From the NCBI GenBank assembly GCA_963761425.1, contig CAVXGQ010000005.1:124001-188000 (forward strand): a stretch of DNA of 64,000 bases. Reading direction: 5' to 3'. Positions 47,624 to 56,694 of the stretch are shown here, piece by piece. Both the position numbers and the translations under genes were made by a program. Each line of letters begins with the position of its first letter. Positions within the stretch are counted from its first letter, which is position 1. The stretch comes from Bog-793 sp963761425. Lineage in GTDB: Bacteria > Actinomycetota > Acidimicrobiia > Acidimicrobiales > Bog-793. The notes beneath the pieces are model-generated. The model did not search any database. It saw only the letters and a list, made by a program, of their open reading frames with translations, and was not told where the DNA came from.

Positions 47624-47854
47624 GTGGACGGCGAGCGGGAACCAGAGGGCAAAGATCGGCAAGGGGAGTTTCTCGGCGCACCCTACGACTGGAGGCGCCC
47701 GACCTCGGAGCGGGCCAAGTCGCGCCTGTGGAATCCTGACGATCCGCGCCTTTTCCCTCCGAAAAGCTTCGGTTGGGGCTGGACCATCAACTTCTACTGG
47801 TTGGTGCATCCGAGGCGCTGGCGGGCGCGCCGCGACCGATCCCCCACGACCTAG
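47624..47854 (+). CDS. DUF5808-type small protein
   Basis: The 76-residue protein carries the DUF5808 pattern: LGAPYDWRRPTSERAKSRL, WNPDDPRLFPPKSFGWGWTI and NFYWLVHPRRW. The family is found in actinobacteria, sometimes with a membrane helix; its function is unknown. GTG 47624 follows a strong GGAGGTGA. The conserved aromatic C-terminal half may lie at the membrane. It is the first gene of the truA-rplM insertion. A GATAAT upstream could be a -10. The 190 bases after it hold one hairpin (47878-47904) without a T-run. Confidence 0.8.
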   Translation: MDGEREPEGKDRQGEFLGAPYDWRRPTSERAKSRLWNPDDPRLFPPKSFGWGWTINFYWLVHPRRWRARRDRSPTT

Positions 47855-48044
47855 AGCCCTTTTTTCTTGCGGAAGCCGGGGCGTCCCGCCGACCGGGATG
47901 CCCCGGAAGGTCGGGTGGGGCGGCCGGGTCGGATCTCGGCAGGGCCTCGCCGTGACGCACCCCCATCCTGCGGAAGCGGGACGTTAGGCTTCGTTCACGT
48001 CTGCCGTCCGTCAGCCTTAGAAGGCTGCCTGGGAGGAATAGCCG

Positions 48045-49232
48045 ATGCCCCGTCCACCGTCTCCCCCGGATCGGTACAACTCGTTGCGCGCCAACGCGAG
48101 TTTCGGCCTCCCGATTGGCCGCGGGGTGAGGTGGCGCTTCGCCAAGCGCCTGGTGGCGCGCCTGTGCTGGCCGGTGCTGCGATCCCAAGTCGAGTTCAAC
48201 CGGGAGCTGCTCGGCGAACTGGTCCGACACGACGACATCCTGGAGGACGTGTTGTGGGACCGGGATCTGCTGCGCGAGGAGATCGAGCTCGCCCATCAGC
48301 AATCCTTTGCCCGCCTGCACGACGCCGTCGGCACCATCCGCACCGAGATGGGTGAGATCGTCCAGCAGATCCGAGCCGAGATGGCGGAGGTCGCCTCCAA
48401 AAGCACGGAGCTACGCCCTTGGATCGCCGAGCTTGGCTCGCGACTCGACGAGGCCCAGATCCGTCTCGCCCAGGTCGATTTGTTGCTCAACCGGGTCCGC
48501 CACAGCCTGCCCGAGGTCCCGCCCGCCGAGGAGCTGGCCGCCCTGCCGAGCGCCATCGACAACCTCTACGGCGCCTTCATGGAGGCGTTCCGCGGACCGC
48601 GGGGAGTGATCAAGGAGCGGATGCGGGGCTACCTGGTCGACATCCTGGCGGTCGACTCCGCCCTGCCGGTGCTCGATGTCGGCTGTGGCCGGGGCGAGCT
48701 GCTGGAGCTGCTCGGCGAGTCGGGTGCCGTCTGCTACGGCGTCGACACCAACCCGTACTACGTCGAGTTCGGCAAACAGCGGGGCCTCGACGTCCGGCTC
48801 GCCGAGGCGACCGAGCACCTGACGAGCCTGAAAGAGCACAGCTTGCGCGCTATCACGGCGATCCACGTCGCCGAGCACCTGCCCATGGAGGAGCTCATCT
48901 TGATGCTCGATCTGGCGGTGCGCGCCCTCGAACCCGGCGGTTTGTTGATCCTGGAAACGCCCAACCCCGACAACCTCGTTGTCGGGGCGTCGTCGTTCCG
49001 CCTCGACCCGACGCACAAGGAGCCCTTGCCTTCGGAGCTGCTGGCGTTCCTGGTCGAGGCCCGCGGGTTCTCCGAGGTCCAGGTGCGTCAGCTCGAGCTT
49101 CCCGACGCCCCGGCTCCGGGGCCCTGGGCGGTGGGCGAGCCGTGGGAAGAGGACATCAAGCGGCTGCTCGACCTCGTCAATTCGCGGCTGTTCAACGCTC
49201 CGGACTACGCCATCCTGGCGCGTCGTCCCTGA
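48045..49232 (+). CDS. SAM-dependent methyltransferase with N-terminal coiled coil
   Basis: In this 395-residue protein, residues 1-60 are a basic conserved leader (NSLRANASFGLPIGRG, RLCWPVLRSQVEFNRELL), about 60-185 are predicted helical/coiled coil, and a class I methyltransferase follows. Motif I DVGCGRGE is at 211-218, then VCYGVDTNPYYVEF, ITAIHVAEHLPMEELI and GGLLILETPNPDNLVV. Such fusions occur in O-antigen and other glycan clusters, where they cap or decorate chains; the sugar acceptor is unknown. ATG 48045 follows GGGAGGAA. It lies 23 bases before the double glycosyltransferase, clearly one operon. Its N-terminal region is shared with the protein encoded at 51.8 kb. Confidence 0.88.
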   Translation: MPRPPSPPDRYNSLRANASFGLPIGRGVRWRFAKRLVARLCWPVLRSQVEFNRELLGELVRHDDILEDVLWDRDLLREEIELAHQQSFARLHDAVGTIRTEMGEIVQQIRAEMAEVASKSTELRPWIAELGSRLDEAQIRLAQVDLLLNRVRHSLPEVPPAEELAALPSAIDNLYGAFMEAFRGPRGVIKERMRGYLVDILAVDSALPVLDVGCGRGELLELLGESGAVCYGVDTNPYYVEFGKQRGLDVRLAEATEHLTSLKEHSLRAITAIHVAEHLPMEELILMLDLAVRALEPGGLLILETPNPDNLVVGASSFRLDPTHKEPLPSELLAFLVEARGFSEVQVRQLELPDAPAPGPWAVGEPWEEDIKRLLDLVNSRLFNAPDYAILARRP

Positions 49233-49255
49233 GGGTCGATGGGCGGAACTCACCG

Positions 49256-51676
49256 GTGAAGGTCGCCGTCTGGACCCCCCTGCCTCCCCAGCACGGCGTG
49301 GTCGCCCGCCACGCGCACGTTCTGCTGGAGGCGCTGGCCCGCCACGCCGAGGTGGTGGCGGTGGTGCGCGACGACGTCGTCGAGGTGGCCGAGGCCCCCG
49401 GCGAGGTGGCGGTCGTTGCCGCATCGGACTATCAGCCCCGCCGGGTGGACCTCGACGTCTACCAGATCGGCAACGACGCCGACCTGCACGGGTATGCCCA
49501 CACCGCGGCGCTCACCCGGCCGGGGGTCCTAGTCCTTTCCGATCCGGCCCTCGTCGATTTCTACCTGCGGCTCACCGGGGGCGCCCGCGGCGCCGTGTTC
49601 CGGGAAGAGGTGGCGTTCAATTGTCCCGAGGCGCTCGGCGCCGCCGGGGTCGGGGATGCCGGGGAGGCCGCGCTCGACCCCCTGGCGCTGCTGATGTCGC
49701 GGCGCCTGGTCGAGGCCAGCCTCGCCACGGTGGTGCACAGTTCCTGGGCCGCCCAGGAACTCGGCCGTCGCTCGCCGGGAACCAAGATCCTCTGCGTTTC
49801 TCCGGCGGTCGAGCTCGCCCCGGTCGCGACGCGCCGAGACCGGGGAGCGGTGGTGTTCGGCGCGGTCGGTGGCCAGGCCGATCGAAACCGGCTCCAGACC
49901 CTCGTGGGGGCGTTCGGTGAGGTCCACCGGGAGCTCGGCGGGATCCGCCTGATGATCGGCGCCAACGATGTCTCCCATGCCGAGGACGCGGTTCGTGAAC
50001 TGGTGCGGGACTCGGGGGTCGCCGGAGCGGTCTCGGCCGAGGGGAGGATCTCGGGCCCCGGCGGATTTTTCAACGTTTTGGGGCGATGTGACGTGTTCGT
50101 CGATCTCACCTGGCCCACCTCCGGCGGCACCAGCGCCTTCGTGGTCGGCGCCCTCGGTGGCGGCCGGATGGTGATGGTGAGCGACGCTCCCCAATATCGC
50201 GAGCTCGACGAGCGCATCTGCTGGCGGGTGCCGACCGACCCGGGCGCAGAATCGGTCGCCCTCCAGGCGCAGCTGCGCGCCGCGGCCGCCGATCCGGAGG
50301 CGGTGCGGGCGGCCGGCGAGCTGGCGGCGCAACTGGTGGGGCCGACGGTCGCCCCCGAGGCTCTGGCCCGCACCTGGCTCGAGGTTCTCGAGAGCTGTCA
50401 GCGCCCGCCGGCCTCCGCCGGCGCCCGGACGAGGGAGCTCACCAGCCGGCCTCCCGTCGGCGTGAACGCCATCGCCAGCTGGGAGGCGACCTCGGGGATC
50501 ACCGAGGCGGCCCGCCGCTGCGTGGGGGCCCTCATCGACTCCGGTGTCGACGTGTCGATGGAGGACTACGACATCGCCGCGCCCCTGGAGCCGCGGCGAC
50601 TGCCACCTCGGTTGCGCGTCCTTCCGAAGGGTCGCGCCCACGACCTCGACCTGTGCTTTTTCAACGTGAACGAGCTGACCCTGATCCCCGACGAGTATCT
50701 CTATCCGCCGGGCCACCCCCGCCGCATCGTCGCCTACTGGCACTGGGAGCAGGTCAGCCTCCCCGCCGAGCTCGTGGCGCAGCTCGACCGGGTGGACGAG
50801 ATCTGGGTGTCGAGCCGGTTCACCGCGGAGACCTTCCGGCGCTACACCACCAAGCGGGTCGAGGTCGTTCCGTGCATCGTGGAGCCGGTCGCCGACCCCT
50901 CGCTTTCCCGCCGGGATCTCGGAGTTCCCGAAGGGCCTTTCCTGTTCTTTTTCCACTTCGACGTCAACTCCACCTTGGCCCGGAAGAACCCCCGCGGGGT
51001 GATTGAGGCCTATCGTCGGGCCTTTTCCCGGTCGGAGCGGGCGCAAAGCGTGCACCTCGTCATGAAGACCATCAACCTCGCCCGCAGTCCGGAGGCCCAG
51101 GCGGAGCTGCAGGAGGCGATGGATCTCGTCGGGGGGACGGTTCTTGACGTCGAGCTCGGAGCCGAGGAGATGGCCGCTCTCACCCGATCGTGCGATGTCT
51201 ACGTCTCTTTGCATCGCGCCGAGGGATTTGGCCTCGGGCTGGCCGAGGCCATGTACTTCGCCCGGCCGGTGATCGGGACGGCGTACTCGGGGAACATGGA
51301 CTTCATGAACCTCCGGAACAGCTGCCTGGTCGGCTACCGGATGGCCCAGATCCAGCTCGGCGAGCTGCGATTCAATCGCTGGTCCGAGCAGGTCTACCGC
51401 CCCGGGGAGTGGTGGGCGGAGCCGGACCTCAACGACGCGGCGCGCTGGATGCGCGCCCTCTACGAGGACGGGGGCTTGCGGGAACGGCTGGGAAGCGCCG
51501 CGGCCCGCACGATCCGGGAGAAGTGCGCCAGCCGCGTGGTGGGCGACCGGATGCGGGGGCTCTTGGAGGAAAGTGGCGTCCGGGCTGATGCCCAGGCGCG
51601 TGCCAAGGCCGCGTCCGGGCGCGCCGGCGCCGCGACCGGCGACACCGCGACCTCGCGTCCGTCCGGCGAGGGCTGA
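49256..51676 (+). CDS. Double-domain glycosyltransferase (two GT-B/GT4-like halves)
   Basis: About 806 residues from GTG 49256, where the conserved KVAVWTPLPPQHG begins. Half 1 (about 1-385) resembles the single glycosyltransferase downstream (VWTPLPPQ opening, VVAVVRDD, DVYQIGNDADLHGY). Half 2 (about 390-780) is a second GT4-like enzyme: VGVNAIASWEATSGITEAAR, WYWEQ-like AYWHWEQVSLPAEL, RKNPRGVIEAYRRAF and the E-x7-E site HRAEGFGLGLAEAM. Half 1 lacks an obvious E-x7-E, so it may be non-catalytic. The Ala/Arg-rich tail is probably disordered. Likely builds a cell-surface glycan; donor and acceptor are unknown. Confidence 0.85.
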   Translation: MKVAVWTPLPPQHGVVARHAHVLLEALARHAEVVAVVRDDVVEVAEAPGEVAVVAASDYQPRRVDLDVYQIGNDADLHGYAHTAALTRPGVLVLSDPALVDFYLRLTGGARGAVFREEVAFNCPEALGAAGVGDAGEAALDPLALLMSRRLVEASLATVVHSSWAAQELGRRSPGTKILCVSPAVELAPVATRRDRGAVVFGAVGGQADRNRLQTLVGAFGEVHRELGGIRLMIGANDVSHAEDAVRELVRDSGVAGAVSAEGRISGPGGFFNVLGRCDVFVDLTWPTSGGTSAFVVGALGGGRMVMVSDAPQYRELDERICWRVPTDPGAESVALQAQLRAAAADPEAVRAAGELAAQLVGPTVAPEALARTWLEVLESCQRPPASAGARTRELTSRPPVGVNAIASWEATSGITEAARRCVGALIDSGVDVSMEDYDIAAPLEPRRLPPRLRVLPKGRAHDLDLCFFNVNELTLIPDEYLYPPGHPRRIVAYWHWEQVSLPAELVAQLDRVDEIWVSSRFTAETFRRYTTKRVEVVPCIVEPVADPSLSRRDLGVPEGPFLFFFHFDVNSTLARKNPRGVIEAYRRAFSRSERAQSVHLVMKTINLARSPEAQAELQEAMDLVGGTVLDVELGAEEMAALTRSCDVYVSLHRAEGFGLGLAEAMYFARPVIGTAYSGNMDFMNLRNSCLVGYRMAQIQLGELRFNRWSEQVYRPGEWWAEPDLNDAARWMRALYEDGGLRERLGSAAARTIREKCASRVVGDRMRGLLEESGVRADAQARAKAASGRAGAATGDTATSRPSGEG

Positions 51677-51759
51677 CCGGGCCATTGGCCGGAACCCCCC
51701 CGTCACCGGGCGACGATCCGTGGGAGGATCCGGCTCGGGTCGCGGCGAGGAGCGATCGG

Positions 51760-52266
51760 GTGAGCGAACCGGGACAGGAGTCGCAGCACTGGTTGGCGGC
51801 GAGCTCGAGCGCGCGCCTGGGATTGCCGGTGGCGCCGGGGGAGCGCCATCGCCTGGTGAAGCGGGCGGTGACGAGGCTTTTTCGGCCGATCCTGAGACAC
51901 CAGGTGGTGTACAACGTCGAACTGCTCGCCGAGTTGGCGACGATCCGGGACTCGCTGCTGGGCGAGATACGGGCGCTCGACGAGCGGACGGCGCAGTTCG
52001 CCACGCTGGTGGCGCAGGTTAAGGTGCTGTCCTCCCAGCTCGACCAGGTGTCGTCTTGGCTAGGCGGGGTGCACTCCCGGGTGGAGGAGATCTGGGTCGA
52101 CCGGGACCTCGTCCACCAGGAGGTGGAACTGGCCCGGCAGCAGACCCTCGACCGCCTGGAGGAGGCCCTCGGCGGCATCCGGGAGGGGTTGAGGGACCTG
52201 GGGGAAAAGACCGAGGAAACCCGTCGGGAAGCTGAAGAAGCGCTCGGCCGGGTCGCACGACCTTGA
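51760..52266 (+). CDS. Coiled-coil protein, paralogue of the methyltransferase N-terminus
   Basis: About 168 residues from GTG 51760, chosen for GAGGAG 7 bases upstream; TTG 51685 would add 25 residues. The first 60 residues share a pattern with the methyltransferase at 48.0 kb (LGLP-V-x3-E-R, VKRAVTRLFRPILRHQVVYN, ELLAEL), and later both have DRDL...E-[IV]-E-L-A-x-Q-Q...R-L. The rest is Glu/Arg/Leu heptads with no catalytic domain. I infer a scaffold or membrane-proximal partner for the adjacent glycosyltransferase, with which it overlaps by 4 bases. Confidence 0.75.
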   Translation: MSEPGQESQHWLAASSSARLGLPVAPGERHRLVKRAVTRLFRPILRHQVVYNVELLAELATIRDSLLGEIRALDERTAQFATLVAQVKVLSSQLDQVSSWLGGVHSRVEEIWVDRDLVHQEVELARQQTLDRLEEALGGIREGLRDLGEKTEETRREAEEALGRVARP

Positions 52267-53510
52267 AGCTGGCGGTGTGGACGCCGCTGCCCCCGCAACC
52301 GAGTGGGATCGCCGACTACGCCAGTCGCTTGCTCGTCGAACTCGCCAAGCGTGCCCAGGTGGTCGCTGTCGTCGGCGATGACGCCTTTCGCACCGCACGG
52401 CCGCCGAGGGGCGTCGAGGTGCTGGCGAGGTCGGACTACGACCCGCGCTCAGCCGACCTTGACATCTACCACTTCGGGAACCACGCCCGGTTCCACGGTT
52501 ACATGTACGAGGCCATCCGTCGGCGCCCCGGCCTGCTCGTGCTCCACGACCCGGCGCTCCCGGACTTTCACTGCGACCTGGGTGGCGGGTTCTTCTCGCC
52601 GCTCTTTGTCGAGGAGTGTCGCTTCGACGGGCCGGAGGCGGACACCGCCTATCCGGTGCGCTACGTGGACGGCCGGGTGGAGGTGGACTGGCTCCGGCTG
52701 CCGCTGGCCCGACGGGTGGTGGAGTCGAGCGCGCTGACCCTGGTCCACAGCAACTGGGCTCGTGACACGCTCGCCCGGCGCTACCCGGGCGCGGCGATTG
52801 TGCACCGTCGCCAGGCCGCCGTGGTCGGCAGGCCCGCTCGGCACCGGCGAGCCGAGCGGGGCGCGGTGAGCTTCGGCGTGTTCGGGAGCATCACCCGGCC
52901 GAAGCGAACCGTGCGGGTGCTGGAGGCCTTCGCCGGGGTGCGGCGTGAGTCCCCCCGAGTTCGGCTCGTCATCTGTGGACGTCCGGATCCCGGGGGGTGG
53001 TGGGTGGCGAAGACCCGGGAGGCGGCGGCGGAGCTGGGGCTCGGCGACTCGGTGGTGTGGCGCGAGGACGCCCCGGGCGAAGAGATGGATCGTTTGGTCG
53101 CCGACTGCGACGCGGTGATCGCGCTGCGGTGGCCGACCGTCGGTGAGACCAGCGGCCCGGTGATGGCCGCTTTCGGGATGGGCCGGCTGGTGATCGCGTC
53201 GGACGTGCCACAGAACCGGGAGTTCGATCCGCGTTACTGCTGGAGGGTGCCAACCGGGGACGACGAGGGCGCGGTGCTCGCCCAGCGGATGCGGGAGGTA
53301 ATCGAGGATCCGGAATCCGCCCGGGCCGCGGGGGAGTTGGCGCGGGACTTCGTGCGTCGCGAGGCCACCTTTTCGATCGTCGCCTCCCAGCACCTCGAGC
53401 TGGCCGAGACGCTGGTTAATAGACGGCACCCGACCCGGCGCCCCGCAGCCACCCGGGGGGGCCGGCCCTCGGGGTCGGGGACCGGAGAGCCCCTCCACCG
53501 GTTCGGTTAG
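52263..53510 (+). CDS. Glycosyltransferase, GT4-like
   Basis: The 415-residue GT-B enzyme opens KLAVWTPLPPQPSGIADYAS, the usual glycine-bearing first loop. LDIYHFGNHARFHGYMYEA, LTLVHSNWARDTLARRYP, FGVFGSITRPKRTVRVLEAF, ALRWPTVGETSGPVMAAFGM and the C-terminal helix follow. TVGETSGPV takes the place of the E-x7-E region. Its N-terminus is paralogous to half 1 of the double glycosyltransferase. TTG 52263 overlaps the preceding gene. It converges with the next gene by a few bases. Confidence 0.85.
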   Translation: MKLAVWTPLPPQPSGIADYASRLLVELAKRAQVVAVVGDDAFRTARPPRGVEVLARSDYDPRSADLDIYHFGNHARFHGYMYEAIRRRPGLLVLHDPALPDFHCDLGGGFFSPLFVEECRFDGPEADTAYPVRYVDGRVEVDWLRLPLARRVVESSALTLVHSNWARDTLARRYPGAAIVHRRQAAVVGRPARHRRAERGAVSFGVFGSITRPKRTVRVLEAFAGVRRESPRVRLVICGRPDPGGWWVAKTREAAAELGLGDSVVWREDAPGEEMDRLVADCDAVIALRWPTVGETSGPVMAAFGMGRLVIASDVPQNREFDPRYCWRVPTGDDEGAVLAQRMREVIEDPESARAAGELARDFVRREATFSIVASQHLELAETLVNRRHPTRRPAATRGGRPSGSGTGEPLHRFG

Positions 53511-54175
53511 CTGAGTTGCTGTACGACGGGGAGAACGTTCTTGAGGTAGAGCGAGGTGAACTGCTGCAGGACGCGCGCGGCTTGCGATTCGCTGAGCCCC
53601 GGGCGGTTGTCAACTCCTAGGTGGCGGCCGAGCAGCTGATCGGCGTGGGCGAGGTAGGCGGTGAGGGTGGCGGTCGGCCGGGGGGAAACGCGGCGGGTCG
53701 GGTAGACGCGTTCGAGCTCCCGCGCCATGTCGCCGAGCTCTGTTGGGGCGCCGACCTCGGCGACGAAGGTGCGCGCCGCCGAGAGCCGGTCACGGTCGGC
53801 CATCACGGCAAACAGGTAGAAGAACGTGCAGACCAGGGCGACGATGAGGAACTCCTCCTCGGTTGGGTGCAGGCCGGCCTCGGCGCGCCGACGCATCAGG
53901 CGGGCGAGCCCGGAACCGCCCCCGTCGCCTCCGGAGGCGATCTCGGTGGTGAGGTACCAGTCCGCCGAGGCGATCCCGGCCAGCGAGACGGCCCCGTCGA
54001 TGAGCTTGGCGCGGTCCGAGAGCACCGAGCTTTCCTTGAGCCGACCAATCAGGTGGGCCCGAGCCCACCTCGCGAGGTCGTGGACGAATTCGCCATAGGG
54101 ACCGTGCGCTTGGTCGTCGGGCACGGGTCGTTCGACGCTCGTCGGGGGCGGGACGGCGGGCCGCTTCCGGAACAC
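53507..54175 (-). CDS. Hypothetical protein
   Basis: A 222-residue protein, the only minus-strand gene between 9 and 64 kb apart from the acetyltransferase. A Pro-rich N-terminus is followed by helical segments, ARWARAHLIGRLKESSVLSD, a Gly-rich loop near 82-88, one hydrophobic stretch FLIVALVCTFFYLFAVM (about 108-124) and a C-terminal helix. I do not recognise a family. GTG at 54175 has GGAG 4 bases upstream. It overlaps the convergent glycosyltransferase end by 3 bases; the promoter would lie in the 223-base gap shared with rplM, where I see no clear boxes. Confidence 0.65.
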   Translation of the reverse strand: MFRKRPAVPPPTSVERPVPDDQAHGPYGEFVHDLARWARAHLIGRLKESSVLSDRAKLIDGAVSLAGIASADWYLTTEIASGGDGGGSGLARLMRRRAEAGLHPTEEEFLIVALVCTFFYLFAVMADRDRLSAARTFVAEVGAPTELGDMARELERVYPTRRVSPRPTATLTAYLAHADQLLGRHLGVDNRPGLSESQAARVLQQFTSLYLKNVLPVVQQLS

Positions 54176-54398
54176 GGCTCCACGGTAGGCGGGAGGCGAT
54201 CCGGGCGCAGGAAGTCGAGGGCGCCTTTTCCGCTAGTCTGCGGGCTGACGAGGAGAGCCCGGTGGTTGCCGGGTTGTTTGCACCCCTCGAGCAGGTCATC
54301 TAGCCTTACTCGCTGGCTCGAAGCGCAAATTCGTACCATATTTTGCCTTCGGCCCCTCGGAAAGCACGCGGTTAGGGCCGCGGCCAAAGGACTGGGCA

Positions 54399-54848
54399 GT
54401 GCGCACGTTCTCCCCGAAAAGGACGGACATCGTCCGCGAGTGGCACACCATCGACGCCGACGGCCTCGTTCTCGGCCGGCTGGCGACGGAGGTGGCCCGG
54501 CTGCTGCGCGGCAAGCACAAGCCGATCTTTTCCCCCCACGTCGACACCGGCGACCACGTCATCGTGGTCAACGCCGCCAAGGTGGTCTTGTCCTCGAACA
54601 AGGCCGAGGACAAGTTGGCCTATCGGCACAGCGGCTACCCCGGTGGGCTCCGGGCGAGATCCTTCGCCACCTTGCTGTCGACCGAGCCGGAGGAGGTCGT
54701 GCGGCGCGCCGTCGCCGGCATGTTGCCGAAAGGCCCGCTCGGCAGCCAGATGCTGAGAAAGCTCAAGGTTTACGCCGGTCCGGACCACCCCCACGCCGCC
54801 CAGATGCCAAAGCCGCGCCTGGTCGAGCGGGCGCGGTCGGCCTCGTAG
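54399..54848 (+). CDS. rplM: 50S ribosomal protein L13 (uL13)
   Basis: The 149-residue early-assembly protein: TDIVREWHTIDADGLVLGRL, the loop KHKPIFSPHVDTGDHVIVVN, YRHSGYPGGLRARSF and AVAGMLPKGPLGSQMLRKLK. GTG 54399 gives the usual N-terminus. rpsI follows after 13 bases, the universal rplM-rpsI pair. Confidence 0.97.
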   Translation: MRTFSPKRTDIVREWHTIDADGLVLGRLATEVARLLRGKHKPIFSPHVDTGDHVIVVNAAKVVLSSNKAEDKLAYRHSGYPGGLRARSFATLLSTEPEEVVRRAVAGMLPKGPLGSQMLRKLKVYAGPDHPHAAQMPKPRLVERARSAS

Positions 54849-54861
54849 CGAGGAGACACCG

Positions 54862-55254
54862 ATGCCCGCACCGCTGTGTCAGACGACCGGACGCCGCAAG
54901 GCGGCCGTCGCCCGAGTCCGGCTCCTGCCGGGTGAGGGCAAGGTGACGGTCAACCGGCGTCCCCTCGAGGAGTACTTCTCGTCGATCACCAACCGAATGC
55001 ACGCGACCGAGCCGTTGCGGGTCGCCGGGCGTACTGACAGCTTTGACGTCGTCGCGACGATCGATGGCGGTGGTATCGCCGGCCAGGCCGGGGCGTTGCG
55101 CCTCGGCATCGCCCGTGGTCTCATCGCGGTCGAACCGGAACTGCGCAACACCTTGAAGCGTGCTGGTTTGCTCACTCGCGACTCCCGCGAGAAAGAGAGC
55201 AAGAAGTACGGCCTCAAGAAAGCCCGCAAGGCCCCGCAGTATTCGAAGCGCTGA
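54862..55254 (+). CDS. rpsI: 30S ribosomal protein S9 (uS9)
   Basis: The 130-residue head protein whose tail reaches the P-site tRNA. TTGRRKAAVARVRLLPGEGK, GGGIAGQAGALRLGIARGLI and the invariant ending with ESKKYGLKKARKAPQYSKR are present. ATG 54862 follows GAGGAGACACCG. glmM starts 16 bases on. Confidence 0.98.
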   Translation: MPAPLCQTTGRRKAAVARVRLLPGEGKVTVNRRPLEEYFSSITNRMHATEPLRVAGRTDSFDVVATIDGGGIAGQAGALRLGIARGLIAVEPELRNTLKRAGLLTRDSREKESKKYGLKKARKAPQYSKR

Positions 55255-55270
55255 CCCGAGCCAGCCTCCG

Positions 55271-56629
55271 ATGTTGCTGCGTTTCGGGACGGACGGCATC
55301 CGGGGCGTTGCGAACCGCGAGCTGACCCCGGAGATCGCGCTGGTGGTGGGGCGGGCGTCCGCTCGCCATCTCGGGGGCGCCGACTTCATCGTCGGATCGG
55401 ACACCCGCAGATCGGGTCCGATGCTGAAAGCCGCGCTGGCGGCGGGGCTCGCCGCCGAGGGACGGCGGGTGATCGACGTCGGGGTGGTGCCGACGGCCGG
55501 TTTGGCTTGGCTGGCGGCCGACCGCGCGGTGCCGGGCGCCATGGTCTCGGCCTCCCACAACCCTTTCCCGGACAACGGCATCAAGCTGTTGTCGGCGACC
55601 GGGACGAAGATCCCCGACGAGATCGAGCGGGCGATCGAGGGAGAACTCGATCGTCTCGTCCAAGGGGCGTTCAGCCAAGCCGACGGCTCCGTTGTCGGCG
55701 AGCAAGTCGGGCAGGTCTTCGATGGCCGCGAGGCGATCGAGGACTACGCCGAGCATCTGGTGCGGGCCGTCGAGATACCGGTGGCCCCCGGTCTCCGGGT
55801 GGTGTGTGACTGCGGCAACGGCGCGGCCTCGACCCTGGCCCCGGTGGTGCTCGGGCGCCTCGGTGTCGACGCCGAGATCGTCGGCGACCACCCGGACGGC
55901 GTGAACATCAACGGCGGTTGTGGCGCGACCCGGCCGGAGTTCGTGGCCGGGGAGGTGGTCCGGCGGAAAGCTGATCTCGGCATCGCCTTCGACGGGGACG
56001 CCGACCGGATGATCGCCGTCGACCACCGCGGCGGCGTCGTCGACGGCGACGCTTTGCTGGCCTTGTTCGCCTTCGACCTGCACCGGCGCGGAGAGCTCGC
56101 CAATGAGGCCATCGTCGCCACGGTGATGAGCAACCTCGGTCTGCGGCGGGCGCTGGCGGGCTTGGGCATCGGGCTGGTGGAAACGCCGGTCGGCGACCGT
56201 TTTGTGGCGGACGCGCTGGTGCGCAACGGCCTGGTGCTCGGCGGAGAGCAGTCGGGGCACATCGTGTTCCGGCGGGAAGCCACCACCGGGGACGGGATCC
56301 TCACCGGCTTGAAGCTCATCGAGCTGGTGGCACGGCTCGGTCGCCCGCTCGCCGAGCTCGCCGAGGCGGCGATAAAGCGGGTTCCCCAGGAGCTGCGCAA
56401 TGTGGTGGTAGCCACCCCGGAGCGACTCGAGGGGGCCGACGCGGTGTGGCGGGAGGTGGAGGCGGTGGAGCGCGATCTCGGCGAGTCCGGCCGGGTCCTG
56501 TTGCGCTCGAGCGGGACGGAGTCCGCGGTGCGGGTGATGGTTGAGGCCGACAGCCGGGAAGCAGTCGACGCCGCGCTGGACCGCATCATCGCGGTGGTGC
56601 GGCGAGAGCTCGACACCGCCGGACCTTGA
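55271..56629 (+). CDS. glmM: Phosphoglucosamine mutase GlmM
   Basis: Converts glucosamine-6-P to glucosamine-1-P on the way to UDP-GlcNAc for peptidoglycan. The 452 residues include LRFGTDGIRGVANRELTP, the phosphoserine loop MVSASHNPFPDNGIK with Ser95, the Mg loop AFDGDADRMIAVD and the sugar loop GEQSGHIVF, then RSSGTESAVRVMVEA for phosphate binding. ATG 55271 gives the canonical start. The rplM-rpsI-glmM-glmS order is common in actinobacteria and links translation with wall synthesis. Confidence 0.97.
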   Translation: MLLRFGTDGIRGVANRELTPEIALVVGRASARHLGGADFIVGSDTRRSGPMLKAALAAGLAAEGRRVIDVGVVPTAGLAWLAADRAVPGAMVSASHNPFPDNGIKLLSATGTKIPDEIERAIEGELDRLVQGAFSQADGSVVGEQVGQVFDGREAIEDYAEHLVRAVEIPVAPGLRVVCDCGNGAASTLAPVVLGRLGVDAEIVGDHPDGVNINGGCGATRPEFVAGEVVRRKADLGIAFDGDADRMIAVDHRGGVVDGDALLALFAFDLHRRGELANEAIVATVMSNLGLRRALAGLGIGLVETPVGDRFVADALVRNGLVLGGEQSGHIVFRREATTGDGILTGLKLIELVARLGRPLAELAEAAIKRVPQELRNVVVATPERLEGADAVWREVEAVERDLGESGRVLLRSSGTESAVRVMVEADSREAVDAALDRIIAVVRRELDTAGP

Positions 56630-56694
56630 CGGGCTCGTGCGGCTCGGCCTGATCCCGTCCCCCGGCTCGTCCGGCGAGCCCCTAGCCTGGGGCC

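Noticed and set aside
47878..47904. Terminator after the DUF5808 gene
   Set aside because: A 10-bp stem is present but no T-run follows it; the T6 at about 47860 comes before the hairpin.
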